Assembly: GCA_041940025.1 (NCBI GenBank)
Contig: JBGTSY010000013.1
Coordinates: 7,868 to 71,867 of the forward strand
DNA: 64,000 nucleotides
From: UBA5859 sp041940025
GTDB lineage: Bacteria; Pseudomonadota; Gammaproteobacteria; UBA5859
Reading direction: 5' to 3'
Shown: positions 53,667-62,571 of the stretch, piece after piece
How positions within the stretch are numbered: position 1 is the stretch's first letter
Layout: every line of letters starts with the position of its first letter
Translations under genes and position numbers: made by a program
The notes under the pieces: generated by a model
Databases searched by the model: none
The model's input: only the letters and a program-made list of their open reading frames with translations
What the model was told of the DNA's origin: nothing

Positions 53667-54053
53667 ATGGGTAGAGAAATATTGGCAGAGGAACAGATCC
53701 ATTCTGCGATTCGGCAACAAATTGAAAGTAATCATGCAGATTTGCTAAATGAAGTGAAACAGGCTATTGCTGCCAATGATGTGGTAGTGGTCGGTATGGC
53801 GCAAAATCCACATGTGAAACGTGTGCGTAAGCTGTTAGCGGAAAAGAATATCAACTGTCTCTACTTGGAGTATGGAAGCTATTTTTCTCTGTGGCGCCGA
53901 CGCCTTGCATTAAAAATGTGGACTGGCTGGTCTACTTTTCCCATGGTGTTTGTCAAGGGTACTTTAATTGGTGGGGCCGATCAGGTGGATGCTTTGTTGA
54001 ATTCAGGGGAGCTTAGTGCGCTGATAAATCGACAAGAACGTGGTGCGGCTTAA
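53667..54053 (+). CDS. Glutaredoxin-fold protein lacking the active-site cysteine
   Basis: A 128-residue protein between trpD and trpC. An N-terminal helix of about 35 residues precedes a glutaredoxin-like fold. V-V-V-V-G-M-A-Q-N-P-H-V-K-R-V-R-K (about 43-59) aligns with the segment that normally holds C-x2-C or C-G-F-S, but no cysteine is there. The glutathione-site segment W-S-T-F-P-M-V-F-V-K and L-I-G-G-A-D are kept. The only cysteine is Cys64, in the next strand. ATG 53667 follows AAAGGTGA. Normal thiol redox chemistry is unlikely. It may bind glutathione or an Fe-S cluster, or regulate. A distinct glutaredoxin subgroup of marine gammaproteobacteria is possible. Confidence 0.82.
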   Translation: MGREILAEEQIHSAIRQQIESNHADLLNEVKQAIAANDVVVVGMAQNPHVKRVRKLLAEKNINCLYLEYGSYFSLWRRRLALKMWTGWSTFPMVFVKGTLIGGADQVDALLNSGELSALINRQERGAA

Positions 54054-54069
54054 GAGTTAGTTAGATTCT

Positions 54070-54870
54070 ATGCAGCAGCCTCGGTCAGATATTCTGAATA
54101 AAATTTTAGCGCGAAAACGGCAGGAAGTGGATGAATCGCTAACACAGCTCTCACTGCCGCACATGCAATCATTGGCAGACCAAACCGTGCCGCCACGCTC
54201 TTTGGTCGCAGCGATGGGTGCCACACTCTCAGCAGGTAAGCCAGCGGTGATTGCGGAGGTGAAACGCGCGTCGCCTAGTAAGGGCGTATTGCGTGAAAAT
54301 TTTATTCCTGCGGAAATCGCGCGCTCTTATGCTCAGGCTGGGGCGACAGCGCTATCAGTGTTAACCGATAAAGATTTTTTTCAAGGATCCGCACAAGCCT
54401 TACAAGAAGCGCGAGCGACCTGCTCGCTTCCGATTCTACGTAAGGATTTTATCATTGATGCTTATCAGATTTATGAATCCCGCTATTTGGGGGCGGACTG
54501 TATCTTATTAATTGTCAGCGCACTCACACCGAATCAATTAACCCAATTTGCCCAATTGGCAAAGACACTGTCTTTAGATGTGTTAGTAGAAGTACATGAT
54601 AAGGTTGAGTTGGACTTGGCACTGGAACTGGATCTGCCATTGATTGGTATTAACAACAGGGATCTCCACACCTTTGAAACCAGTTTAGAGACGACTATCG
54701 AATTATTGCAATATATACCTGAAGAGAAAATTGTCGTTACAGAGAGCGGTATTCACGAGAAAGCTGACGTTACCCGGATGCAACGCCATGGCGTCAACTC
54801 ATTCTTAGTCGGGGAGGCTTTTATGCGGGCATCTGATCCGGGCAGTTGTTTGCAAGAATTGTTTTTTTAG
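54070..54870 (+). CDS. trpC: Indole-3-glycerol phosphate synthase
   Basis: Closes the indole ring, fourth step of tryptophan synthesis. It is a TIM-barrel enzyme of 266 residues with A-E-V-K-R-A-S-P-S-K-G, V-L-T-D-K-D-F-F, R-K-D-F-I-I-D and E-S-G-I motifs. It is the last trp gene here; trpF, trpB and trpA are not in the window. Its 3' end overlaps convergent crp by 4 bases. Confidence 0.97.
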   Translation: MQQPRSDILNKILARKRQEVDESLTQLSLPHMQSLADQTVPPRSLVAAMGATLSAGKPAVIAEVKRASPSKGVLRENFIPAEIARSYAQAGATALSVLTDKDFFQGSAQALQEARATCSLPILRKDFIIDAYQIYESRYLGADCILLIVSALTPNQLTQFAQLAKTLSLDVLVEVHDKVELDLALELDLPLIGINNRDLHTFETSLETTIELLQYIPEEKIVVTESGIHEKADVTRMQRHGVNSFLVGEAFMRASDPGSCLQELFF

Positions 54871-55532
54871 CGGGTTCCAAAGACCACAATTTTTTTACCG
54901 GAGACGCTTATCAGTTCTTGTTCCTCCAGTGATTTTAATACACGCCCAGCCATCTCGCGAGTACACCCGACGATTCTGCCCAACTCTTGGCGTGTGACAC
55001 TGATCTGCATACCGTCAGGATGTGTCATGGCGTCGGGTTCTTTGCATAACTCCAATAAAGTACCAGCAATTCGACCTGATACATCCAAAAACGCTAAATC
55101 GCCTACTTTTTGGCTGGTGTGTCGTAGCCTGACTGCCATCTGCCCCGCCAACTGGAATAGAATTTCTGTGTCCTGTTTGGCCATTGTGCGAAACTTACTG
55201 TAGCTCATTTCTGCGACTTCACACTGTACGCGGGTGCGGATCCAGGCGCTGCGGCTATTCACATGATCAAAGAGCGCCAGCTCTCCGAAAAAGTCGCCTG
55301 AATTCAGGTAAGCGAGCACGATTTCTCTGCCGTCATCATCTTCGTGCAGCACAGCAACGGATCCGGAGACAATATAAAAAAGTACATCCGAAGGATCACC
55401 GGCGTGAATGATGGTGGTTTTAGCAGGGTACGTTCGACGGTGACAGTGTTGTAAAAAGCGTTCGATAGCCGGATCGCGAGTAGTAGGCATCATGCTGCGG
55501 CGTGGGTCCTGTTGTAAAAGCGTAGAATTCAT
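54867..55532 (-). CDS. crp: cAMP receptor protein (CRP/Vfr)
   Basis: Global transcription regulator of 221 residues. The cAMP-binding domain has F-F-G-E-L-A-L-F and R-S-A-W-I-R, with Glu and Arg positions for cAMP. The C-terminal winged helix has V-T-R-Q-E-L-G-R-I-V-G-C-T-R-E-M-A-G-R-V-L, nearly the E. coli recognition helix. The end V-V-F-G-T-R also matches CRP. The location next to trpC is like Vfr in Pseudomonas. Confidence 0.95.
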   Translation of the reverse strand: MNSTLLQQDPRRSMMPTTRDPAIERFLQHCHRRTYPAKTTIIHAGDPSDVLFYIVSGSVAVLHEDDDGREIVLAYLNSGDFFGELALFDHVNSRSAWIRTRVQCEVAEMSYSKFRTMAKQDTEILFQLAGQMAVRLRHTSQKVGDLAFLDVSGRIAGTLLELCKEPDAMTHPDGMQISVTRQELGRIVGCTREMAGRVLKSLEEQELISVSGKKIVVFGTR

Positions 55533-55616
55533 AAGGCATATTCTCTATCGGCGTCAGCACCTAATTCACAAGCTTTGTGATACTCTTAACTTCTTTTCTG
55601 TGCGGGAAGTCACATC

Positions 55617-56036
55617 ATGCAGGCTAAAGTGAGATGGTTAGAGAAGGCTTTGTTCTTAGGTGAGTCGAGTAGTGGTCATGCATTAGTGATGGACGGTCCT
55701 CCCGAGCACGGTGGGCAAAATCTTGGTCCCCGACCAATGGAAATGCTAATTTTAGGCATGGGTGCCTGCGCCGCGTTTGATGTGGTACATATATTACAGA
55801 AGGCAAGGCAGTCCGTCAGTGACTGCGTGGTACAAGTAGAAGCCGAGAGGGCGGATGAAGTGCCCGCCGTGTTTACCAAGATCCATCTTCATTTCTTAGT
55901 GGAAGGGGAAGGGTTAAAAGATGCGGCAGTGAAAAGGGCGGTCAATTTATCTGCTGAAAAGTACTGTTCTGCATCTATCATGTTGGGCAAGACCGCAGAG
56001 GTGACTCATAGTTTTGAAGTGATTCAGAGTGAATAA
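55617..56036 (+). CDS. OsmC-family protein (YhfA-like)
   Basis: A 139-residue OsmC/Ohr-fold protein. The two conserved cysteines are in M-G-A-C-A-A-F (about 51) and E-K-Y-C-S-A-S (about 118), so peroxide reduction through a thiol pair is possible. Relatives of this subgroup (YhfA) often lie beside crp, as here (divergent, 84 bases between starts). The precise substrate of YhfA is not known. Confidence 0.92.
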   Translation: MQAKVRWLEKALFLGESSSGHALVMDGPPEHGGQNLGPRPMEMLILGMGACAAFDVVHILQKARQSVSDCVVQVEAERADEVPAVFTKIHLHFLVEGEGLKDAAVKRAVNLSAEKYCSASIMLGKTAEVTHSFEVIQSE

Positions 56037-56192
56037 CTTTTTGTTATCCATAGGAAGAATCCTGTTTCAGACCTTTTCAATTAGTCTTTCGGCCAGCGAG
56101 TTGATTCTCACTGACCAATCTTGCAGCTAATATTGGCTTGTAAAGCAAGTACAGGAGTGTGACGTAGCTTTCCCTGCTGAGACATCACTGCA

Positions 56193-57245
56193 TTAGTGCT
56201 CGACTATATAGAGTTGATTGGGGGGCAGGTGAATATATAGATTATCTCCGGGAGCCGCATCCCTTCCAGGATCGGTGACAACCAAATCCACTTCACCTAA
56301 ACGAACCCGCAGCAATTTTTCTTTTACATGAAACTCATTACTGACAACTGAAACTTTGAATGTGTTGGGTTCAGTGCAGTTCGCATTCACTAGCCGAATG
56401 GCACTGGCGGGTATCGTCCAGGCGAATCGTGTTGCATTAGGTAGCGTGCAGTGACTCGTCAATACACAACCTTGCCAATATATTTTTTGACTGTCTTGAT
56501 TGATAGGATCGACCTCACATTCAAAACAGTTTTGCCAACCCAACTGTTTGATCAGATAAACTTTTTGTGGATTGTTCACTAACTCTTTAGGCGTATCTGT
56601 ACGTATCCACTGGCCATTGTGTAGCAGAGAAATTCGATCGCTAATCAGAAACGCATCTTCCATATCGTGAGTCACCCAAATGACTGTCAATTGGTGGCTA
56701 CGACAGAGTGAACGGGTCATCTGTAAAAGTTCACTGCGCAGGGGTCGGTCTAGGGCATTGAAGGGTTCGTCCAAAAGCAGTAGTGGCGCTCTCCTAGCCA
56801 AGGCACGGGCTAAGGCGACCCGTTGTTGTTCACCGCCTGAGAGATCTTGGGGGTAAGCCTGCGCACGTTCAGCCAAATGGAGTTCCCGTAACAGTTCATG
56901 AATTTGTTTCCGACGTTTTTCTTTTTTCAACGGGCTAGCCAGAGCGACATTCTCTGTCACAGTCAAATGAGGGAACAAGCCGTATTGTTGCCACAATGAT
57001 CCCACAAGCCGTTTGTGTGGCGGTAAAAAATGCTCTTGACTACTCTGCTGCCAAATTTCATTGCGCCACCTGATGTCAGCTTGATGGGGGCGGTGGATAC
57101 CGGCGATGGATCTTAAAAGAGTGGATTTGCCACTGCCGGAAGGCCCCACCACTGCATGAATTTCTGTGGACGCACAGTTTAATTCAATGGATAAGGGAAA
57201 CGGATCAGTTTGGTGAATCCTGCACTCTAGTACGGCGTCTATCAT
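56193..57245 (-). CDS. modC: Molybdate ABC transporter ATP-binding protein ModC
   Basis: Energises molybdate import. The 350 residues have an ATPase domain (G-P-S-G-S-G-K-S-T near 36, L-S-G-G-E-Q-Q-R, L-L-L-L-D-E-P-F) followed by a C-terminal MOBE/TOBE-type domain (about 290-350) that senses oxyanion. It overlaps modB by 4 bases. Together with modA and modB and the nearby moa genes, molybdate rather than sulfate is clearly the substrate. Confidence 0.95.
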   Translation of the reverse strand: MIDAVLECRIHQTDPFPLSIELNCASTEIHAVVGPSGSGKSTLLRSIAGIHRPHQADIRWRNEIWQQSSQEHFLPPHKRLVGSLWQQYGLFPHLTVTENVALASPLKKEKRRKQIHELLRELHLAERAQAYPQDLSGGEQQRVALARALARRAPLLLLDEPFNALDRPLRSELLQMTRSLCRSHQLTVIWVTHDMEDAFLISDRISLLHNGQWIRTDTPKELVNNPQKVYLIKQLGWQNCFECEVDPINQDSQKIYWQGCVLTSHCTLPNATRFAWTIPASAIRLVNANCTEPNTFKVSVVSNEFHVKEKLLRVRLGEVDLVVTDPGRDAAPGDNLYIHLPPNQLYIVEH

Positions 57246-57916
57246 ATTGCTTTGACGGGACGATTAGATTGACGGCTCACAGAATGAATCAAAACCGCTA
57301 TGAGCAGTGCCAGTGATACAAAAAGTAAGGACATTTTATGGGCATTGGCATCATTCAACATCTGCACTTGATCATAGATGGCGACTGACAGGGTTCGAGT
57401 TTCACCTGGAATATTACCCCCTAACATCAGGACCACGCCGAATTCTCCGAGTGTGTGTGCAAAGGAGAGAATTGCAGCAGTTGAGATCCCTGGCAGTGCC
57501 ATCATCAACTCAAGTTGAAAGAAGGTACGTATGGGCGATAAACCGCTACACCAGGCGGCTTCACGAAGATGTGTTGGAATAGTATCAAAGGCCCGGATCA
57601 TGGGTTGCATCGCAAAGGGGAGACTGTAGACAAGTGAACCGACCACCAATCCTGAGAAATGAAATACCAACTGTTCTCCCGTCAGGTGGAAAATCCACTT
57701 GCCAACAAGACTATCCGGATTCAATAGCAGTAGCAGGTAAAATCCAATTACTGTAGGTGGTAGCACCAACGGCATGGCTATTAGTGATTCAACTAATGCC
57801 CGACCTCGAAACTGTTTATGACTGATGAGTCTGGCAATGGGCAAGCCAAACAGTATCAGAATCAGTGTACTAATGAACGCCAGTTTGAGAGAGATCTGTA
57901 AGGCTTGCCAGTCCAT
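57242..57916 (-). CDS. modB: Molybdate ABC transporter permease ModB
   Basis: Inner-membrane channel of 224 residues with about five helices. The cytoplasmic loop E-A-A-W-C-S-G-L-S-P-I-R-T-F is the EAA motif that docks the ATPase, and T-L-G-E-F-G-V-V-L-M-L-G-G-N follows as in ModB. Its ATG overlaps the modA stop by one base (TAATG). Confidence 0.96.
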   Translation of the reverse strand: MDWQALQISLKLAFISTLILILFGLPIARLISHKQFRGRALVESLIAMPLVLPPTVIGFYLLLLLNPDSLVGKWIFHLTGEQLVFHFSGLVVGSLVYSLPFAMQPMIRAFDTIPTHLREAAWCSGLSPIRTFFQLELMMALPGISTAAILSFAHTLGEFGVVLMLGGNIPGETRTLSVAIYDQVQMLNDANAHKMSLLFVSLALLIAVLIHSVSRQSNRPVKAI

Positions 57917-58677
57917 TAAGGCTGCTGCTTCAGCTCGGGTATGAGAGAATGTTGAATCATTAGGTTTTGTACCGACTCGGACTGTGCATATTGGCTTAAG
58001 GTGTCTACAGCGAGCCTATTAGCCTCAGAGGACTGTTTTAAGGCGACCCAAGTATAAAATAACGGGGAGTGTAGCCGATTCGGAATGACTTTATAAAATC
58101 CAATCTGTTTTTCAACCAAATGTTTTGCCCCCTGTAGAGGTAGAATTGCATAAGTTGCAGCCCCGGCTTTCGCCATTTGTGTGCTATGCATGGCACTATT
58201 GCCGAATATCAGGTGAGATTGAAGCCGTTGCCAATTGCCCGTGTTTTGCAGAAATTCTTTTGCCGCAATGCCAAAGGGGGCGATCTCTGGGTGAGGGATG
58301 AGTAAGGGGCCGTGCAGATCATTCCAGCTGTTTGCGATGGGCTGATCTCTTCCATAGAGTGCTATTTGACCCTCCGCCAGGGGTAAATGAAACCGTACTT
58401 TTTGGCTCTTGGTTAGTGCCGTGACATATCTCATATGTGCGCTGATATAGATATCGAATGGCGCGCCTGCTTCTATTTGGCGATAGAGCTGACCGGAAGA
58501 GGCAAAACTCATTTTTAGTTGATAGGGATGCAGTTGTTCGAACTGGGTTTTAAACTCGGGCAAAAAGGCATATAAGCTAGACGCAGCGGCCACCTGTATC
58601 ACTTTTTCTGCGAATACCGGTGAAAAATGCACAATGTGCCAGATCAGGAGAAAAACTAATATTGACCGTTGTATCAT
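57916..58677 (-). CDS. modA: Periplasmic molybdate-binding protein ModA
   Basis: Captures molybdate in the periplasm. The 253 residues have a signal peptide (cleavage after V-F-A, about 23), then A-A-A-S-S-L and F-A-S-S-G-Q-L-Y-R-Q-I-E-x-G-A-P-F-D, the oxyanion-binding loops of ModA. It is first in modA-modB-modC. The 293 bases upstream to moaC show no ModE palindrome or Moco RNA that I can recognise. Confidence 0.95.
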   Translation of the reverse strand: MIQRSILVFLLIWHIVHFSPVFAEKVIQVAAASSLYAFLPEFKTQFEQLHPYQLKMSFASSGQLYRQIEAGAPFDIYISAHMRYVTALTKSQKVRFHLPLAEGQIALYGRDQPIANSWNDLHGPLLIPHPEIAPFGIAAKEFLQNTGNWQRLQSHLIFGNSAMHSTQMAKAGAATYAILPLQGAKHLVEKQIGFYKVIPNRLHSPLFYTWVALKQSSEANRLAVDTLSQYAQSESVQNLMIQHSLIPELKQQP

Positions 58678-58970
58678 GAGTGTCAGTGCTTAGTGCTGTC
58701 GAATCAATTTTAACAAGAACCAGTTTCGCCTGTGCAAAAGCATGTGAATTCAGTCCACTGCTTGCTGCAGTTGCCGTTCTGAGGTTACCGAACTAGGCTA
58801 TCCTTATCTCAATTGACCTGAACTCTGAAAATAGCTTAGCAGGCAGGTTGCTCCTCGATGTGGCTTTCTTGTGCGTGAGAGGTGCGCAGTAGGAAAGTCA
58901 TTCTCTCTATTTTCGAGAAACACAATTGTGAACAGAGGGAAGGGTGTATCCGACTTCAGGAATATGGCGT

Positions 58971-59453
58971 TTATTTGCTAGCTGCCTGCCAGGTACCGCT
59001 TTGACCACCTGATTTTTCCACAAGCTGTACTGTTTCGATGCACATCCCTCTATCCACGCTTTTGCACATGTCGTAAATGGTTAACAAGGCCACTTGGGCG
59101 GTATGCAGGGCTTCGATTTCCACACCAGTTTTCGCTTCTGTTTCCACGGTCACGGTTACCTGCACACAGGAGTCGGCCTGATTCACTTTAAAATCGACGT
59201 TCACACTATTCAACGGCAATGGGTGGCATAGGGGGATTAATTCAGCGGTGCGTTTAGAGGCCATAATGCCTGCTATTCGTGCTACGCCTAGTACATCTCC
59301 TTTTTTATGATCACCGGCGGTGATTTTCGCCAGAGTGTCAGCTTGCATGCGGATTTTCCCCACGGCAATGGCTCGCCGACAGCTGATGGGTTTATGCGCC
59401 ACGTTTACCATGTGCGCCTGGCCGTTGTTATCAAAGTGAGTGAGCTTGGACAT
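58971..59453 (-). CDS. moaC: Cyclic pyranopterin monophosphate synthase MoaC
   Basis: Second enzyme of molybdenum cofactor synthesis, acting after MoaA. Length 160 is standard. Motifs are A-K-I-T-A-G-D-H-K-K-G-D-V, I-P-L-C-H-P-L-P and T-G-V-E-I-E-A-L-H-T-A. It is divergent from moaD-moaE, with about 80 bases between starts for shared control. Confidence 0.97.
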   Translation of the reverse strand: MSKLTHFDNNGQAHMVNVAHKPISCRRAIAVGKIRMQADTLAKITAGDHKKGDVLGVARIAGIMASKRTAELIPLCHPLPLNSVNVDFKVNQADSCVQVTVTVETEAKTGVEIEALHTAQVALLTIYDMCKSVDRGMCIETVQLVEKSGGQSGTWQAASK

Positions 59454-59536
59454 GAGTGAAAATGGATGAGATGAGAGTAAATTTCGGCATATAATCGAGA
59501 AAATTATACACCATATTGAGATGGGACCGCTTTTTT

Positions 59537-59773
59537 ATGCAAAAAATCTCCATACTTTACTTCGGTCAGCTTCGAGAACAGTTGGCCTGTGGGCAGCAGG
59601 ATCTAGAATTACATCATCCCTGTACTGTGGCTGAGGTGTGGGAGAGGGTGCATCCGGAGCGGGAGCTTGCGCAAAACACCTTAGTGGCTGTCAATCAAGA
59701 GTATGTAAAGACAGATTTTATGGTACAGGCTGGAGATGAGGTCGCTTTTTTCCCACCTGTGACTGGCGGTTAA
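59537..59773 (+). CDS. moaD: Molybdopterin synthase small subunit MoaD
   Basis: Ubiquitin-like sulfur carrier of the synthase. About 78 residues from ATG 59537, ending F-F-P-P-V-T-G-G; the C-terminal Gly-Gly is thiocarboxylated. An upstream TTG at 59516 is not needed. It ends one base before moaE starts. Confidence 0.94.
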   Translation: MQKISILYFGQLREQLACGQQDLELHHPCTVAEVWERVHPERELAQNTLVAVNQEYVKTDFMVQAGDEVAFFPPVTGG

Positions 59774-59774
59774 G

Positions 59775-60209
59775 ATGAAGATTGAGATCCTCACAGAATG
59801 CTTTGATCCATTGATTGAGTTACACACCCATGAACAACAACTTAATCAGGCGCAAAACGGTGCCAATTCAATATTCATTGGACGTATGCGTCAGCAACAT
59901 ATGGGATCGATCGTCAAGCAGCTATATCTAGAGCACTATCCTGGAATGACTGAAAGAGTGTTATCTGAGTCGGTTGCAGAGGCTCAGCGCCAGTGGCAGA
60001 TCAATGATGTCTTGATTGTGCATCGAGTGGGTCAGATCAAGCCCGCAGAGGCGATTGTATTAATAGCTGTGTGGTCGGCGCATCGGTCCGATTCAATCCA
60101 GGCAAATGAATTTCTCATTGAGATGTTAAAGTCTCGCGCTCCCTTTTGGAAAAAAGAGATCTTACAACAGGGACAGCGGTGGATTGAGTCTAATACGCCG
60201 GGCCGTTAA
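59775..60209 (+). CDS. moaE: Molybdopterin synthase catalytic subunit MoaE
   Basis: Transfers sulfur from MoaD to make molybdopterin. The 144 residues include F-I-G-R-M-R, L-Y-L-E-H-Y-P-G-M-T-E, V-H-R-V-G-Q-I-K-P and the lysine-bearing end R-A-P-F-W-K-K-E-I. It starts right after moaD. The 3' end overlaps the convergent ppa gene by 4 bases. Confidence 0.96.
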   Translation: MKIEILTECFDPLIELHTHEQQLNQAQNGANSIFIGRMRQQHMGSIVKQLYLEHYPGMTERVLSESVAEAQRQWQINDVLIVHRVGQIKPAEAIVLIAVWSAHRSDSIQANEFLIEMLKSRAPFWKKEILQQGQRWIESNTPGR

Positions 60210-60739
60210 GCAGATTGTTTAAAGCGCTCAGCGGATTGCATAATCTCCTGCATCGCTTCCTCTTTTCCTTTCCAACCTAAGACTTTTACCCATTTATTAG
60301 GTTCCAAATCTTTATAATGTTCAAAGAAATGCGTGATCTGCTGCAATAATAATTCTGGCACATCTTGAGGAGTTTCGATTCGATTGTATATTGAAGTGAG
60401 TTTCTTAATAGGTAACCCGAGTAATTTCGCGTCTAATCCTGCTTCGTCCTCCATCTCCAACATACCAATGATACGCGTGGGAATGACTGAGCCAGGAAGC
60501 AAGGGAATCGGAGTAATGACTAATACGTCGACGGGATCACCATCATCAGACAAAGTGTGTGGAATATAGCCGTAATTACAGGGGTAGTGCATTGCGGTAC
60601 TCATAAATCTATCCACGAACATTGCCCCTGTGTCTTTGTCGACTTCATACTTAATCGGATCACTATGAGCGGGGATCTCAATAATTACGTTGATTTCATT
60701 CGTGTCAATTTGACCTGAACAGACTTGATCAAGGCGCAT
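60206..60739 (-). CDS. ppa: Soluble inorganic pyrophosphatase
   Basis: Family I enzyme hydrolysing pyrophosphate to phosphate. The 177 residues match E. coli length. Hallmarks: K-Y-E-V-D-K-D-T-G, Y-P-x-N-Y-G-Y-I-P, and D-G-D-P-V-D-V-L-V with the metal-binding aspartates. It lies downstream of a PPi-type phosphofructokinase in the same direction, 131 bases apart, an odd pairing because the two compete for pyrophosphate. Confidence 0.97.
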   Translation of the reverse strand: MRLDQVCSGQIDTNEINVIIEIPAHSDPIKYEVDKDTGAMFVDRFMSTAMHYPCNYGYIPHTLSDDGDPVDVLVITPIPLLPGSVIPTRIIGMLEMEDEAGLDAKLLGLPIKKLTSIYNRIETPQDVPELLLQQITHFFEHYKDLEPNKWVKVLGWKGKEEAMQEIMQSAERFKQSA

Positions 60740-60870
60740 GTTGTTTCACTCCAATGTCACTTCAAGAACGGTGAGAACCGCGTAAGAATAATCCCGAAAA
60801 CAGCTGTGATTAGTTCTGGGAGAGGGCGCGCATTATAGCAGAAAATCTCAGGTGAACATGGGCTTCTAAA

Positions 60871-62139
60871 TTAAACGGCGGGTTTATTCCAATGTGGCAG
60901 TTTTTTCGGCGTCAATTTAGGTGCAAAAGAGAGGTATCGAGGCAAGCCGTGGCGATATTCTGGATAAGCTTCACCGCCGATTAGGGGTCGCAGATAAGAT
61001 TTTGCCGAACTGGTAATGCCGTATCCGTTGGCAGAGATAAATTGATTAGGTAATTTTCGTTCTTTCGCAGCCACTCGTGACAAGGGGGTATGGGAGAGTG
61101 TCCATCGATAGTGTGCACTAGGTCGGCGCTTGATGGTGACCATGACCTCAGATTTTTTGTTGATTGCAAGTTCTACCCCTTTTGCACCGACTGCGTATGC
61201 CTGATCTAAATCTGTTTTCGAGGCAATATGCCGCGCGCTACGTTGTAAATAGTCGGCAATCGCGAAATGAGTTTTCATTTTCAATTTATTTACCACTAGA
61301 TTTGAAAGAGAAGCTGCGACTCCCCCAAGTTGGGTATGACCAAAGGCGTCGGTCTGATTGGAATCACTGACGAATTCTCCCTGAGCATTTCGTATGCCCT
61401 CTGATGCGACTACGATGCAGTAACCGTATCTACTGACAGTGGAGGCTGTTTGACGCAAGAAATCCGCAGCATCAAAACTTCGTTCCGGAAACAGGATTAG
61501 GTGGGGCGCATCTTGTTTATTGTTTTTTCCTATCGCACTTGCCGCTGCAAGCCACCCTGCATGTCTGCCCATCACTTCAAATATAAACACTTTGGTAGAA
61601 GTTTCATGCATCGACACAACATCTAGGGCAATTTCCTGCGTGGATACCGCAATATATTTTGCTGTTGAACCAAAACCGGGGCAATTGTCGGTCACCGGTA
61701 AATCATTATCTATGGTTTTGGGTAACCCGATACAGGACATGGGATAACCATAATATTGGCTTGCTTGGGAGATTTTTAGGCAAGTATGTTGTGAATCACC
61801 ACCTCCATTATAGAGAAAATATTTAATGTTGTGGGCCTTAAAAACTTGTATACAGCGCTTGTAAATGTCGTCCTTGATCTCTTCTGGCAGTTTGAATCGA
61901 CAAGAACCGAAGGCTCCGCCAGGCGACTGAAGCAATTGTTTTCGCTGAGAGGAGGTTAAAGTAGAACCATTGATCAAATTTTCGTGTATCAGACCCAGAA
62001 TGCCGTTGTGTCCCATGAAGACTTTTGGCATGACTGACTTATATTCGTTTGCTTTGTCTATGACACCCGCAGCAGTTGCATTGATTACAGGAGTTACTCC
62101 CCCTGATTGTGCATAAAATAGATTGCCTGTTTCTTTCAT
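60871..62139 (-). CDS. pfp: Pyrophosphate-dependent phosphofructokinase
   Basis: Phosphorylates fructose-6-phosphate with PPi, and can run in reverse in gluconeogenesis or the Calvin/RuMP-type sugar cycle. The 422 residues belong to the PfkA fold. Asp115 in G-G-G-D-S-Q-H-T and Lys141 in P-K-T-I-D-N-D-L are the two residues that mark PPi rather than ATP use (Gly104 and Gly124 in E. coli PfkA). M-G-R-H-A-G-W-L is the sugar-phosphate site. No ATP-type pfkA is in the window. Confidence 0.93.
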   Translation of the reverse strand: MKETGNLFYAQSGGVTPVINATAAGVIDKANEYKSVMPKVFMGHNGILGLIHENLINGSTLTSSQRKQLLQSPGGAFGSCRFKLPEEIKDDIYKRCIQVFKAHNIKYFLYNGGGDSQHTCLKISQASQYYGYPMSCIGLPKTIDNDLPVTDNCPGFGSTAKYIAVSTQEIALDVVSMHETSTKVFIFEVMGRHAGWLAAASAIGKNNKQDAPHLILFPERSFDAADFLRQTASTVSRYGYCIVVASEGIRNAQGEFVSDSNQTDAFGHTQLGGVAASLSNLVVNKLKMKTHFAIADYLQRSARHIASKTDLDQAYAVGAKGVELAINKKSEVMVTIKRRPSAHYRWTLSHTPLSRVAAKERKLPNQFISANGYGITSSAKSYLRPLIGGEAYPEYRHGLPRYLSFAPKLTPKKLPHWNKPAV

Positions 62140-62571
62140 TGGTTATGCCTCTACTCTGTGATGACGTTTAACATTTGCACGTGCGATATAAACTTTAAAG
62201 CCATACTTATCTCTTGAAATAGTAATCGTTTAAATCGGTTTGTTTAGTCAGTAACATAGTTTATTTATGTTTCAATCCACAACTCTTACATTAAGTTTAT
62301 TCTTAATTCATTGACGTGATCACTGATCAAATCTACAAATATGTAACTTTTTTTAAAAAAAAGTGCTTCATTTAGCTTAAATAGCTAATGATCTATTGAC
62401 TTAAATATAGGTAACAGATTAATTTTACGCATCAAATTGTTTAATGGTTTTTACAAACTTGCCGAATGATTGTGCAAGTACGCTAAGACTGAACTAATTT
62501 TTTTCAATTTGATGAGCGAATTTGTAGTCTTGTTAGTTTGGTAATAGATACCAAAGGGAGACCAATACGAG
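62140..62571 (+). other. 432-base intergenic region between divergent pfp and the adenylate-kinase-like gene
   Basis: Markedly AT-rich compared with flanking genes, with A/T runs such as TTTTTTTAAAAAAAAG near 62350. It must hold both divergent promoters. A TTGACT near 62396 could be a -35 box for the rightward gene; no clear -10 box is assigned. No gene or RNA motif seen. Confidence 0.4.

Noticed and set aside
58678..58970. Moco riboswitch or ModE site between modA and moaC
   Set aside because: No recognisable conserved blocks or ModE palindrome; the region is left unassigned.
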